A DNA stretch of 64,000 nucleotides, taken from CAZVBV01 sp964509975 (GTDB taxonomy: Bacteria > Patescibacteriota > Gracilibacteria > UBA4473). A program made the position numbers and the translations under genes. The stretch lies in assembly GCA_964509975.1 (NCBI GenBank), contig CAZDZO010000003.1, positions 1 to 64,000 of the forward strand, read 5' to 3'. The notes under the pieces are model-generated. The model worked only from the letters and a program-made list of their open reading frames with translations. It was not told the DNA's origin and did no database searches. Numbering within the stretch: position 1 is the stretch's first letter; each line of letters begins with the position of its first letter. Below are positions 1 through 8,553 of the stretch, piece by piece.

Positions 1-54
1 AGCAATGGACTGAAAATCCATGTGTCGGTAGTTCAATTCTACCTCGCGCCACCA
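1..54 (+). tRNA. tRNA-Phe (GAA), 3' part
   Basis: The 5' part lies outside the window. Visible parts are the anticodon stem ATGGA/TCCAT (5-9, 17-21) with loop CTGAAAA giving anticodon GAA, a 5-nt variable loop, the T arm GGTAG-TTCAATT-CTACC (27-43), the acceptor 3' strand TCGCGCC (44-50), A51 and an encoded CCA (52-54). The stop codon of the convergent serine recombinase (39-41) lies inside the T stem, so this tRNA is the likely insertion site of the accessory element to its right. Confidence 0.93.
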
Positions 55-1625
55 TCTCGATGTTTCGACTTATTTATCCCCTTGTCTTGTACATTGCGGG
101 GTATTTGGAGTTCCAAATTGATATCATTTCCTCTGATAAGAATGCGTTTTATAACCTTCTGACAGATGAAACGTTGATTTTCGTAATCTAAATTGTTCAG
201 TTTCTTGTGATACTCCTTTGAAAGTTCCTCCACTGAAAGAATTCGTTCCTCCTTTTCGATTTCAGTTTGTAATTGAGCGTTCGTTGTATTCAGTTCATCT
301 CCAATGTTGTCTAAATTCCCATCTACAATTGCCAACTCCTCTTTGAGTTCTTCATTGGTATAAATTCCGTCTCTGAAGGCTTCCTTAACCCTCTTTCGAG
401 CAAACTTCTCATCTTGTATTCGTTTCTCTAAGTTCGTCTTGTCTGCCACAAGGGTCTGATAATATTCATTCTTATTGTATTCTTGTACCAACCGCTCAAC
501 CTCTTGTTTCGGGTTTTGTAATAAGTCTTTTACTTGTGACCAAATGGCATTTTCTAAAATCTGTTCTGAAATTTGAGAAGCAGAACACTTTGTTGAGTTT
601 TTAGTCGGGTTATTCTTCCCACAACGGTAATTCTTTGTTTTCTTTGATGATGTGTAACCAGTATAGGTTGCTCCACATTCTCCGCAGGTTATTTTTCCTG
701 AAAAGAGATAGAGATTCTTCGCACTGTTGGACAGTCTTTTTGATTCTCGGAACCTCTCCTGTGCTTTCTCAAATGTTTTTCGGTCAATAATTGTCGGACA
801 GGCGAACTCAATCCAGACCTCTTTTGGATTCACGACCGTATTTCCATGCTTATCTTTCCCATGTTTATTGTAGTAATAAACTCCGATGTAATTTGTCCTT
901 TGAAGTATTTTTCGTACAACGCTCGCATTCCAATATCCTTTGGGATTCGCTGTTCGTTTTTTCTTCTTCTTACTTCTATCGGTCTTGCTCTGTACTTTCC
1001 TTTTCGTGAGAATGTCAGCAATCTTTTCAGCGGAATAATCGAATTCTACAAACCAAGTGAAGATTCTCCGTACCCACTTTGCTTCATCTTCTTCGATAAT
1101 GGCTTTCTTCTCTACAATTTTATAACCAAAAGGAATACCTCCTCCAACGAAATTCCCATCCTTGGCGGAACTTATTTTCCCCTCCGTTGTCCTCGTGATA
1201 ATCAATTTTCTTTCAAATTCTGCCAAAGCACCAAAAATCTGAAATATGAGGTTTCCTGCTGGAACGGTACTATCAAACGCCTCTGTAGTTGATTTAAAAT
1301 TAACATCGTAGTTTCCAAACTCTTCTACTATTTCGAGAAGGAGTTTCGTATTTCTGAAAAGTCTGTCGACCTTCCAAACTAATATTATATCTATCTTCTT
1401 CTCTCTGACATCATTCATCATCCTATCGAGTTCAGGACGATGTTGGAGAGTTCCTGAGACACCTTCATCCTGATATACCAGTTTCTCATCGAACACCCAT
1501 CCCTTATCTTCGTTTCGTTCAATCTCTTTTTTCAGATTGGATAACTGAAAGACCAATCCGTATCCTTCACGAACTTGTTCCTCTGTTGAGACTCGGATGT
1601 AAAGAGCGACTCTGAGTTTTTTCAT
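39..1625 (-). CDS. Large serine recombinase (integrase)
   Basis: 528 aa. It has an N-terminal resolvase/invertase catalytic domain with the nucleophile Ser13 in YIRVSTEEQ, and an arginine-rich active-site region VWKVDRLFRN near residue 83. A recombinase domain follows (about 160-290), then a zinc ribbon with Cys314, Cys317, Cys335 and Cys347, and a charged coiled coil (about 380-470). This is the order seen in large serine integrases, which join attP and attB and need only a very short common core. The gene points at tRNA-Phe and its stop lies in that gene, the usual position of an integrase at one end of its element. Two copies of CCTTACAAA lie just upstream (1670-1697). Confidence 0.93.
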   Translation of the reverse strand: MKKLRVALYIRVSTEEQVREGYGLVFQLSNLKKEIERNEDKGWVFDEKLVYQDEGVSGTLQHRPELDRMMNDVREKKIDIILVWKVDRLFRNTKLLLEIVEEFGNYDVNFKSTTEAFDSTVPAGNLIFQIFGALAEFERKLIITRTTEGKISSAKDGNFVGGGIPFGYKIVEKKAIIEEDEAKWVRRIFTWFVEFDYSAEKIADILTKRKVQSKTDRSKKKKKRTANPKGYWNASVVRKILQRTNYIGVYYYNKHGKDKHGNTVVNPKEVWIEFACPTIIDRKTFEKAQERFRESKRLSNSAKNLYLFSGKITCGECGATYTGYTSSKKTKNYRCGKNNPTKNSTKCSASQISEQILENAIWSQVKDLLQNPKQEVERLVQEYNKNEYYQTLVADKTNLEKRIQDEKFARKRVKEAFRDGIYTNEELKEELAIVDGNLDNIGDELNTTNAQLQTEIEKEERILSVEELSKEYHKKLNNLDYENQRFICQKVIKRILIRGNDINLELQIPRNVQDKGINKSKHRDGGAR

Positions 1626-1669
1626 TGGTACTTGGATTATAAAAGACTATTTCGATTTTCGAAAGAAAA

Positions 1670-1697
1670 CCTTACAAACCTCTCAAACCTTACAAAT
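1670..1697. promoter_or_regulatory. Possible operator: tandem CCTTACAAA
   Basis: CCTTACAAA occurs twice, at 1670 and 1688, just upstream of the serine recombinase. The decamer TTACAAACCT at 1672-1681 recurs at 8560-8569 inside the inverted repeat next to the winged-helix regulator, so one regulator may bind both sites. This is inference from sequence similarity only. Confidence 0.35.
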
Positions 1698-1815
1698 AGT
1701 GCTGTTTCGTACTTATTTGAGTTGTAAGAGGAGTTCTTTTTGACTGGTGTATGGATAGTATTTTCCCAAACAAATGTACCCTTGCGGAACTGTGCGAGAA
1801 ATAGCAGGGGTTTTG

Positions 1816-2904
1816 CTATTGGATATTGAATTTTTCTTTAATAAACTGTATTTGAGGCACTTCTTTGTGTAAATGGAAATTCATATATTCAATTTTTATC
1901 TGATATAAAAGGAATCCACACCATTCAGCAAAATTTCCTGTAGCATTTTCTCTAGATGCCTTCGATATTCCATAGTCGTTGCTCTCGAATAGTAGTTCCC
2001 ATGTTTGTCTTTCTTCTTCTGATAAATCTTGGAAATAATGATGGTGACAATATTCGTGAAAAAACACATTCCGCATTCTTTGTTCAGGAATATCATTGCT
2101 CAAATATAGTGTTGGCTCTTGTCCTTCTGGATGGTAGTACAATCCTAAATATTTACGCAAACTTCCTTCTTCATTCACAAATGGAAAAGGGGTAACTGTA
2201 ATTTTAATTTTATCCAATTCTGGGTATTCCTCTCGTATTTCTGAAACAAAATTTTCAACAGAGAATGACGAATCTTCTTTCTTTCCAGCATCTCTGAAAT
2301 TAATAACACTGTTTGTTGAAATGCTATCTTGAATTGGAGGAGCAATACTTAAAGGTTGTATTATATTTTGCACTTCATATAAATCAATTTCATCATTAAA
2401 AAACATTCCTAAAGCAGTAAATCCTTCTATGATTTCATTCTCTTGCTTCAAGAAACCAATTCTTTGGACTTCCTCACAGGAGCTAAGTTTTTGTTTTATT
2501 TGTTCTAAAAATAATGTCTGTAATGCAGTAGACCGAAGTATGGCTTGGGTAATGGTAAACTTATCTATCTCAGTAAACCCTGAGCCATGGAATTCTGCTT
2601 GCTTGGCTTGTTCGTTAATAGATAAAAGTTCCCTTGTGGAATTTTCCAATTCACCTTTAATAATTGTTATCGCCTCATTACATTCTTTTTTGGAGGCAGT
2701 ATTATTTACAGGAAATACTAACCTTTCTTCATTTCGAGGAGGTTCGAGCGATGTATTGGTATAAGTTGTAGTTGTTGACTCTTTTTCTTTAAACCAATCA
2801 TTGGCGTCAGCAATAATAGCAATGACAATTAGAGACAGAATCCAAAAAAATCCTATCACACGAAGAATTTTAGACTGTTGTATGCGGTGAAAGATATTTC
2901 TCAT
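1816..2904 (-). CDS. Membrane-anchored HExxH zincin-like protein
   Basis: About 362 aa from the ATG at 2904; a TTG directly before it is a less likely start. One N-terminal membrane segment (about residues 15-33) is followed by a low-complexity Thr/Ser linker and a large domain placed outside the membrane by inference. Near the C-terminus is HEYCHH (zinc ligands His284 and His288, catalytic Glu285, numbering from the TTG), and NFAEW about 40 residues later supplies a plausible third ligand, Glu328. This arrangement is gluzincin-like. No named family is recognised. The start codon directly follows a U-rich tract that ends a predicted RNA hairpin (2905-2978), with no Shine-Dalgarno sequence between them. 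Confidence 0.7.
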   Translation of the reverse strand: MRNIFHRIQQSKILRVIGFFWILSLIVIAIIADANDWFKEKESTTTTYTNTSLEPPRNEERLVFPVNNTASKKECNEAITIIKGELENSTRELLSINEQAKQAEFHGSGFTEIDKFTITQAILRSTALQTLFLEQIKQKLSSCEEVQRIGFLKQENEIIEGFTALGMFFNDEIDLYEVQNIIQPLSIAPPIQDSISTNSVINFRDAGKKEDSSFSVENFVSEIREEYPELDKIKITVTPFPFVNEEGSLRKYLGLYYHPEGQEPTLYLSNDIPEQRMRNVFFHEYCHHHYFQDLSEEERQTWELLFESNDYGISKASRENATGNFAEWCGFLLYQIKIEYMNFHLHKEVPQIQFIKEKFNIQ

Positions 2905-2978
2905 CAAAAAAGGGGCGACCTTCGTTGCACCTTACTCGACAATCCTTGAGGACAACCGTTAAGACGAGAAATCGCCCC
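2905..2978 (-). ncRNA. Nested-hairpin RNA element ending in a U tract
   Basis: On the minus strand GGGGCGA (2978-2972) pairs with TCGCCCC (2918-2912), followed by TTTTTT and then the ATG at 2904. Inside it are nested pairs CTCG/CGAG (2968-2965 with 2938-2935) and TCC/GGA (2952-2950 with 2945-2943). The shape is that of an intrinsic terminator or a 5'-UTR attenuator just before the zincin gene. It could also be a small free RNA. Its class is unknown to me. Confidence 0.5.
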
Positions 2979-3096
2979 ATCTTTATGGTTGTCTTCAAAA
3001 GACATGAAACATGCCTAAGGAAAAATGATAACGAGTAAAGTGCCCTCAAATAATAAGGGACTGGTTACTTTTGTAAAGAAGTGATTAAGGGATAAT

Positions 3097-3126
3097 TTGA
3101 GATTTTTTGTATTTAGGATATACAAT
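3097..3126 (+). promoter_or_regulatory. Promoter of the AAA-TOPRIM gene
   Basis: TTGAGA (3097-3102) is spaced 16 bp from TATACA (3119-3124), or 18 bp from TACAAT (3121-3126), both close to sigma-70 consensus. The ATG lies about 24 bp further on. Confidence 0.5.
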
Positions 3127-3149
3127 CATTCTGTACTTATTGAAATTGA

Positions 3150-4904
3150 ATGTATTTAAAAAATATTGCCATCAAGAACATTGGTCCAATTGATGAACTT
3201 TCTGTTGAGCTTCCCTTTCATGAAAATGGAGTGCCCAAGCCTATTATTTTTGTTGGAGAAAATGGAACAGGAAAAACCATCTTACAATCGCAGATAATAG
3301 ATGGATTTTATGAGATAGGGGGGAATCTTTTTGATGATATAAAGAAAACGGCTGGAATGGGGTATCAATATTTCAAAGTGTCCGGTGGAATTAATTTAAA
3401 AACAGGAAGTGAAAATGGCTTTTCTCTTTTAAGGTTTGAAAACGATGAAAACATAAATATCGAGTACTTCGACAAAGTTAATAAAGTAACAAAGGAAGAT
3501 TTTACTAAGTTAATATCAGACTTTTCTTTATCTCCAAATAACAAAAAGGATAATCAAAAAGAAATTACAAATCTTAATAGTGAGCAAGAAGAAAAGTTGA
3601 AAAAAGAGTGGAAAACGGGAGCTTATTTTTATCAGCCAGCTTATAGGTACGAAGAACCATTTTGGAAAAACGACTCATTTTTCAGTACAATTAAATTTGA
3701 GGACAAAAAGAAATTCTCAGGAAAACTTTATAAAAATATTGAAATATTGTCTTCCACCAAAGAAAACAAGTCTTACTTGATGGACTTGGTTCTGGATTTT
3801 GCGAATAGTCCGAATACGGTTGATCAGGTAATCTGGATTGTTATCAACAATATTCTAAAAAAAATAAAACAAAAAGAAAATGTTCGATTCGGAATTGGAC
3901 CACGAGGAGGATACCGAGTAAGTATTGTAGAACAAGATAATAATAGCAGCCAAATTAAAGAATTACTTCCTAGCATAGATAATCTTTCTTTGGGAGAATC
4001 TCTCTTATTGAATCTCTTTATAAATATTATCAGGCACGCAGACAATCCTCCAAAAATTTGTGGTCAAATAAAGGGAATGGTCGCAATCGATGAAATTGAT
4101 GTGCATTTGCACACAGACCTACAAAACAATGTCCTACCAGAATTAATAAAGATGTTCCCGAATGTGCAATTTATCATAACCACCCATTCGCCTTTATTTT
4201 TATTGGGAATGAAACGACATTTTGGAGAAGATAATTTCGAAATTAGAAACCTTCCAAATGGAGAAATTATAACAACAGAAAGATTTTCTGAATTTGAAAA
4301 TGCATATAAAGCATTGAAAGCAACTGAAAAATTCGAACAAGAACTCAAAATAAAAACAGAAAAGAGTAACAAACCTATTGTCTATGTAGAAGGACCCACT
4401 GATGTGAAATACATTAAAAAAGCTTATGAATTATTGGAAAGCTCTTCAAAGAATTTCAACTTGGACATCATTGGAGAAGAAACAAACTTAGGAACCAACT
4501 GTTCGAACGACAAAGCACTCAAAAATGCTGGAAAGTTCTTAGAAACAAATACAAAATTGCTCAAACAAAAAGTGATTTTATTACACGACCCTGAAAATTC
4601 GATTACTGAAACTGAAAAAGAAGACGTTCTTTTTGTAAGGAGGATGCCAAAATTTGAAAAAGCCCCATTGCAAAATGGAATTGAAAACTTATTTCTCAAA
4701 ACGTTTATCGAGAAAGTAACGAAGCATAAAAAAAATTGTTTCCAGTATCATGTTGTAGGAGAAGAACGGAAGTCATTAAAAATATTAGACGGAAAAAAAC
4801 AAGAAGTTTGCAATTGGATTTGTAACAATGCTGAAAAGAAAGACTTCAAAAATTTTAAAGAAATAATCTCGATTCTATCAGATATTATGACTCCTCAAAA
4901 ATAG
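3150..4904 (+). CDS. Fused AAA ATPase-TOPRIM protein (OLD/PARIS-like)
   Basis: 584 aa. The N-terminal half is an SMC/ABC-like ATPase: Walker A GENGTGKT at residues 36-43, signature LSLGES near 280, Walker B MVAIDEIDVHLH near 310-321 and switch histidine TTHSP near 344. The C-terminal part has a TOPRIM-like start VYVEGPTDVKYI (about 410-421) and LLHDPEN (about 478), the likely metal-binding acidic site. AAA-TOPRIM fusions are known as OLD nucleases, as the GajA half of Gabija, and as fused PARIS proteins. No UvrD-like GajB partner is next to it, so a stand-alone OLD or fused PARIS-type anti-phage effector is the best reading. It is convergent with the M14 gene, 6 bp apart. Confidence 0.85.
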   Translation: MYLKNIAIKNIGPIDELSVELPFHENGVPKPIIFVGENGTGKTILQSQIIDGFYEIGGNLFDDIKKTAGMGYQYFKVSGGINLKTGSENGFSLLRFENDENINIEYFDKVNKVTKEDFTKLISDFSLSPNNKKDNQKEITNLNSEQEEKLKKEWKTGAYFYQPAYRYEEPFWKNDSFFSTIKFEDKKKFSGKLYKNIEILSSTKENKSYLMDLVLDFANSPNTVDQVIWIVINNILKKIKQKENVRFGIGPRGGYRVSIVEQDNNSSQIKELLPSIDNLSLGESLLLNLFINIIRHADNPPKICGQIKGMVAIDEIDVHLHTDLQNNVLPELIKMFPNVQFIITTHSPLFLLGMKRHFGEDNFEIRNLPNGEIITTERFSEFENAYKALKATEKFEQELKIKTEKSNKPIVYVEGPTDVKYIKKAYELLESSSKNFNLDIIGEETNLGTNCSNDKALKNAGKFLETNTKLLKQKVILLHDPENSITETEKEDVLFVRRMPKFEKAPLQNGIENLFLKTFIEKVTKHKKNCFQYHVVGEERKSLKILDGKKQEVCNWICNNAEKKDFKNFKEIISILSDIMTPQK

Positions 4905-4910
4905 TTTCGT

Positions 4911-5612
4911 CTAGGTTGTTATTCTTTCTATCATCCTCCTCACGCACTCAACCCTCGTCTCAATCTCTGCCTGTTTACCGATTTCGGGAACAAGTATGAA
5001 TGGAACGCCTCTCTGATACATCAAATTCTCCCAACTTGTGTCCTTGTGGTTGTAAACAATTCCTCTCTTGGCAGGAAATCCGTCTATCTTATCCTTATCC
5101 TTGCAAGCCATGACTTTCTCCGCTTCTTTCTGAATCTTCCGATATGTTGAATCCATTGCTTCGTTGTAAGCGTAAAAGTAGAACTTCTTTATCATCCAGT
5201 CTTCGTGGAAGCTGATGAATCCGTCTATCTTTGTGTTCATGAGATACCCAAGAATAAGACCTTGCTCTTTTTGAATGCTCTGAAAGCTTTTGAATCGGTT
5301 CAAGTCGGCTCTGTACTCGTTGCTACGCTTGTTTTTATCCATTCCCCAAGGGTTTACGAGTGGAAAGAAGATAACTCGTGTAGAGCGAGGTATGTGAGCC
5401 GTTTTAAGGTATTCTCTGATAGCTAGAGTGCCGGATGTCTCGTTTCCGTGTACTCCACCGAATATAACGAGTGTTTTCTTTGGTTTCTTCGGTTTAATGT
5501 CGATAACCAGTAAAGGAAACTTTCTTTCTCCAACAGAACCAAGCGTAGTGCAGTCGTATTGTTTCTCGCAACAAATTCTTTCAAACTCTGAAAGTAACTG
5601 TGAAACTTCCAT
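4911..5612 (-). CDS. M14-type zinc carboxypeptidase / AstE-AspA-like
   Basis: 233 aa. FGGVHGNE gives the zinc ligands His55 and Glu58. NPWGMDKNKRSNEYRADLNR (88-106) is the substrate-binding block with Arg101. FHED provides the third zinc ligand, His136, and VPEIG carries the likely catalytic Glu210. The layout matches succinylglutamate desuccinylase/aspartoacylase and related short M14 carboxypeptidases. There is no signal peptide, so it is probably cytoplasmic. The substrate is unknown. It may be cargo of the mobile element. An 8-bp-arm inverted repeat lies 8 bp upstream of the start. Confidence 0.8.
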   Translation of the reverse strand: MEVSQLLSEFERICCEKQYDCTTLGSVGERKFPLLVIDIKPKKPKKTLVIFGGVHGNETSGTLAIREYLKTAHIPRSTRVIFFPLVNPWGMDKNKRSNEYRADLNRFKSFQSIQKEQGLILGYLMNTKIDGFISFHEDWMIKKFYFYAYNEAMDSTYRKIQKEAEKVMACKDKDKIDGFPAKRGIVYNHKDTSWENLMYQRGVPFILVPEIGKQAEIETRVECVRRMIERITT

Positions 5613-5619
5613 GCTGTCG

Positions 5620-5640
5620 ACCTATAATGCCGTTATAGGT
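5620..5640. promoter_or_regulatory. Inverted repeat (operator or 5'-UTR hairpin)
   Basis: ACCTATAA and TTATAGGT are separated by 5 nt and sit 8 bp before the start of the M14 peptidase gene. They could be an operator over the promoter or leader, or an RNA hairpin that affects translation. Confidence 0.45.
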
Positions 5641-5717
5641 TATTGAAGGGGCTGATGAGTAGCAGTAGGAATATGTATTGATAGCCATTGTTTTTCGTGG
5701 TTTTTGCAAAGTTAATT

Positions 5718-6467
5718 TTAATTAAGCTTATGGGTTGGGTCGTACTTTCGAACTCCTCCGTAACTGTACCAACCTTTGTAAAATTCGTTGTTAGCGATGT
5801 AATGAACGGTCATTGCGTTGAATTTCCTCGGTACCCCCTCCTTGTTCAAGATTTCAGCTATCTTGGCGTAGGATATTCGTTTTCCGAATCGAGATTGTCT
5901 CCGAAGATGAAAAATTCTCCGTACTACTTCTATCTCTTGGGGGACTTTCTCGTATTTTCCTTTGCTTACTCGGAATCCATAGGGAACATTCCCTCCTGCG
6001 TATCCTTTCCCCGATTCAACCTTTTTCAATCGTCCTGCTGTTAAGCGGATGGCTATCATGTCTTTTTCATATTCGGATATTGCTCCTTTCATCTGTCTGA
6101 ATAACTTCCTCGTGGGGTCTTTGCTACACAGGTCGGGTTCATCAATTGAAAGTATTGCGATTCCTTTCTTCTGAAAGTCTGAAATGAGTTGTTCTTGAAT
6201 AAGAAGGTCTCTTGCTAATCTATCCAGTCTTGGGATGAGGATAGCCGAGACTTCGGATGTTTCCTCAATGCAATTCATAAGCTGTAACAACGCAGGACGG
6301 TCTCTCAATGCTCCTGATGTTCCTTTGTCTTCGAATACCTTCAAGAGAGTGTACTGATGTTCCTGTGCGTATTTCTCAAGCATATCCTTCTGTACACTCA
6401 ATCCGAATCCTGAAACTTGTCCCTCGGTGCTAACTCTTGTATATCCGACTATTGTTCTACTCATCAT
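5718..6467 (-). CDS. Serine recombinase, short form
   Basis: 249 aa. A resolvase catalytic domain with Ser13 in GYTRVSTEGQ and the LIPRLDRLARD block is followed by a short recombinase/HTH region (about 160-240, VPYGFRV and SYAKIAEILNKEGVPRKFNAMTVHYIANN). There is no zinc ribbon or coiled coil, unlike the recombinase at the left edge. It could be a resolvase or invertase serving the element, or a C-terminally shortened integrase. It is a second, clearly different recombinase in the same element. Confidence 0.88.
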   Translation of the reverse strand: MMSRTIVGYTRVSTEGQVSGFGLSVQKDMLEKYAQEHQYTLLKVFEDKGTSGALRDRPALLQLMNCIEETSEVSAILIPRLDRLARDLLIQEQLISDFQKKGIAILSIDEPDLCSKDPTRKLFRQMKGAISEYEKDMIAIRLTAGRLKKVESGKGYAGGNVPYGFRVSKGKYEKVPQEIEVVRRIFHLRRQSRFGKRISYAKIAEILNKEGVPRKFNAMTVHYIANNEFYKGWYSYGGVRKYDPTHKLN

Positions 6468-6539
6468 TTGTCTGATTTAGTAGAGTATAAGTGGCTTTTG
6501 TGGCTTAGTAAAGGGGTTTGTTAAGACTTTCTCTCCTTT

Positions 6540-6800
6540 ATGGAGGAAATGAAAAGTGCTGGCTTTGATGGCTTTTTACTCTTGACCAAGACTTCAATCT
6601 ATTTAATCCCTCTCTCCTCAGAGTGCTATGTTTTCTATCTTTTTACTATTTACGCTTTCTCATCTTTGTTTTTGTTTATATATAAAGTGAGAGAGATGTT
6701 TGAAGAGAGAATTATACTTGTGCAGGTACTTCTCTCCCTAATACTGACAATGTGTACTTTTCCGCTTATTAAAGGCATTTTTCCGTCTTTCAGGGTGTAG
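6540..6800 (+). CDS. Doubtful small membrane ORF
   Basis: 86 codons filling an otherwise empty gap between two minus-strand genes. It has two hydrophobic stretches and ends 1 bp before the next gene's stop. The composition is AT-rich and hydrophobic, which also arises by chance. No family is recognised, and the gap may simply be the upstream region of the short recombinase. Confidence 0.2.
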   Translation: MEEMKSAGFDGFLLLTKTSIYLIPLSSECYVFYLFTIYAFSSLFLFIYKVREMFEERIILVQVLLSLILTMCTFPLIKGIFPSFRV

Positions 6801-6801
6801 A

Positions 6802-7320
6802 CTATGCGTCCAAGAATCCTTTCACTGGAGTGAAGTCATCGCTGTGACACCAAAGTCCCAATAAGTGCTTCTCATTCCCTTTCAAAACTCGTTCTAACAT
6901 GTTGACCATTCCTCTGACTTTTTGTTTCGATGGCGCACCATATTTTCTCGTCCCTTGGTTTACTTTTGTTATTTCAACTTTAATCCAAGGCTTATCTACA
7001 AACTTGTATGCCCTTATGAGGTAGGGAGCGTTATTGAACTTCACGATTCGTTTCTCTGCCTCTGTAAATGTGTCTGTGCTTAGTTTTATTCTTGTTGCAA
7101 GGAGAGGAAGTATAGCGTCTGGGTTTGATAGTGTAGAGAGGTCTTTGAGAGTGTATTCAGGTAAAGAACGAATGACTTCTCTCAGTTTTTTGAAATTCAT
7201 TCCAAACATGTCCATTTGCATGAGGACGAAGACTTCAGTTTTTCCGAGATATCTTCCATCAAGTAATTTCTCGTATTTATGAAGTGCGCAGTATTCGAGT
7301 ATCGGACTATTTTTTCTCAT
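6802..7320 (-). CDS. Protein of unknown function
   Basis: 172 aa, soluble and rich in Lys and Arg (KVNQGTRKYGAPSKQKVRGMV at about 119-139). I recognise no domain. It lies upstream of the short recombinase in the same orientation, and its first codons overlap the end of a short, possibly frameshifted reading frame (7307-7449). It may be a DNA- or RNA-binding accessory protein of the element, which is inference from charge and context only. Confidence 0.6.
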   Translation of the reverse strand: MRKNSPILEYCALHKYEKLLDGRYLGKTEVFVLMQMDMFGMNFKKLREVIRSLPEYTLKDLSTLSNPDAILPLLATRIKLSTDTFTEAEKRIVKFNNAPYLIRAYKFVDKPWIKVEITKVNQGTRKYGAPSKQKVRGMVNMLERVLKGNEKHLLGLWCHSDDFTPVKGFLDA

Positions 7321-7449
7321 TGTTAATTGGGGTTAAAGATTGGTCGCAAATATATTTCACAACTTCATAGAGGTTGTCCTGTTTAGCGTCTTCCTCTCCC
7401 GAGAAGGAAACTGTAACTTTGAGTTGTGGCTGATATTGTTTGCGTGCCA
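7307..7449 (-). pseudogene. Possible frameshifted small gene
   Basis: An ATG at 7449 with GAGGT upstream starts MAR, but that frame soon stops. The +1 frame from 7447 is open for 46 codons with protein-like content (QPQLKVTVSFSGEEDAKQD...) and ends at 7307, overlapping the next gene's start. Adding one A in CGCAACAA (near 7440) would join the start to this frame as MARKQYQPQLK. It is either a decayed gene or a sequencing indel. Confidence 0.4.
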
Positions 7450-7598
7450 TTTATGACCTCACTTTATTCCTCTAAGCCTGCTCCATAGCTTCCTTTAAAA
7501 ATATACTTCGAATAAAGTATTATTGGCTTAATCAAGCGAAATAATGAATAACCTTCTCCAATCAAAATAACTTCAAAATAGGGGAAGTTTCAAAAATG

Positions 7599-8543
7599 CT
7601 ATTTTTCCAAGTAATATCCTTTTTCTTTGATAGCTTTTATATTTGTAACTCCTGCTTTTCGTAAACTAGTTACAGCTTTATGCAAACTATTCAAACTTGA
7701 TGGAGTGGGGTCGTATACATCCTCTTTAAACCTAGCACCGAATAACGTATTCCTCTTCACTAAGTCCCCATTTGCTTTAATGAGTTCGTGTAAGAGTCGT
7801 AGCGCATTTTTCCGAACCTTTTCTGCTCCGCCTGATATAATCGGTTTCCCATTAATCAATATATTTCCTACCAATTCTTTTGTTATTGTGTCTTCATGAG
7901 AAATAAGTTTGATACTCCCTTTTCCATTTATGAATCGATACTCGGTGCGTTTACCACTAACATTCGGTTCCCCAAGAAGCACAACAGTGAAACTTAAGTC
8001 ATATAATCGATACTTCGAATTACCAATCTTTTCGTATTTACTCGTGTCTTCAATCTTTTCTATCTTCAAAAACCCGTTATTTTCTAAGTAAAAAATAACG
8101 AAAAATAAATCAATATTGTTTTCTTCTTCTGACAGTCTTTTTGAACTCAATACAATGAAGTCTTTTGAAAGTCTCCTTTCTGCCATAATGGCATTCAATA
8201 CTGTGAGTTTGAGAGTATCAAAAATAAGTGGTTTGTTCACAGGGAATGCCTTTATATAATTTTCGTATTCTGTTTGAAAGTTGTCTTGTATTGTTATTTT
8301 CCAATGTCTCTCAACATACATTTCTGGTTTATCTACTGATATCTCTTCGACTTCTGTTGTTTCAAGAACAAAGTAATCATCCTTGGAAAGCTCTTTCAAA
8401 AGAATTTCAGCATTTGTATGTCCTAATGATGAGTAGGTTGATATATAATCCAACTGTTTCCCCGCAGTCTTCTGGTAAAGATTCTTTATTTCCCAAAGAA
8501 GTACCAATTTTTTGATTGAATCAAAATCTTCATTCATTGCCAA
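7599..8543 (-). CDS. Winged-helix DNA-binding protein
   Basis: 314 aa. The last 65 residues look like an OmpR/PhoB-type winged helix: LLHELIKANGDLVKRNTLFGARF, then helices SSLNSLHKAVTSLRKAG, ending in the KGYYLEK wing. The N-terminal 250 residues match no receiver domain I know. It is divergent from the DUF4238 gene across a 103-bp gap that holds an inverted repeat (8554-8580), so it probably regulates itself and the neighbour. Confidence 0.6.
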   Translation of the reverse strand: MAMNEDFDSIKKLVLLWEIKNLYQKTAGKQLDYISTYSSLGHTNAEILLKELSKDDYFVLETTEVEEISVDKPEMYVERHWKITIQDNFQTEYENYIKAFPVNKPLIFDTLKLTVLNAIMAERRLSKDFIVLSSKRLSEEENNIDLFFVIFYLENNGFLKIEKIEDTSKYEKIGNSKYRLYDLSFTVVLLGEPNVSGKRTEYRFINGKGSIKLISHEDTITKELVGNILINGKPIISGGAEKVRKNALRLLHELIKANGDLVKRNTLFGARFKEDVYDPTPSSLNSLHKAVTSLRKAGVTNIKAIKEKGYYLEK

Positions 8544-8553
8544 TATCTTACTG

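Noticed and set aside
3150..4904. Complete Gabija system
   Set aside because: No UvrD-like helicase gene (gajB) is adjacent; the next gene is an M14 hydrolase on the other strand.
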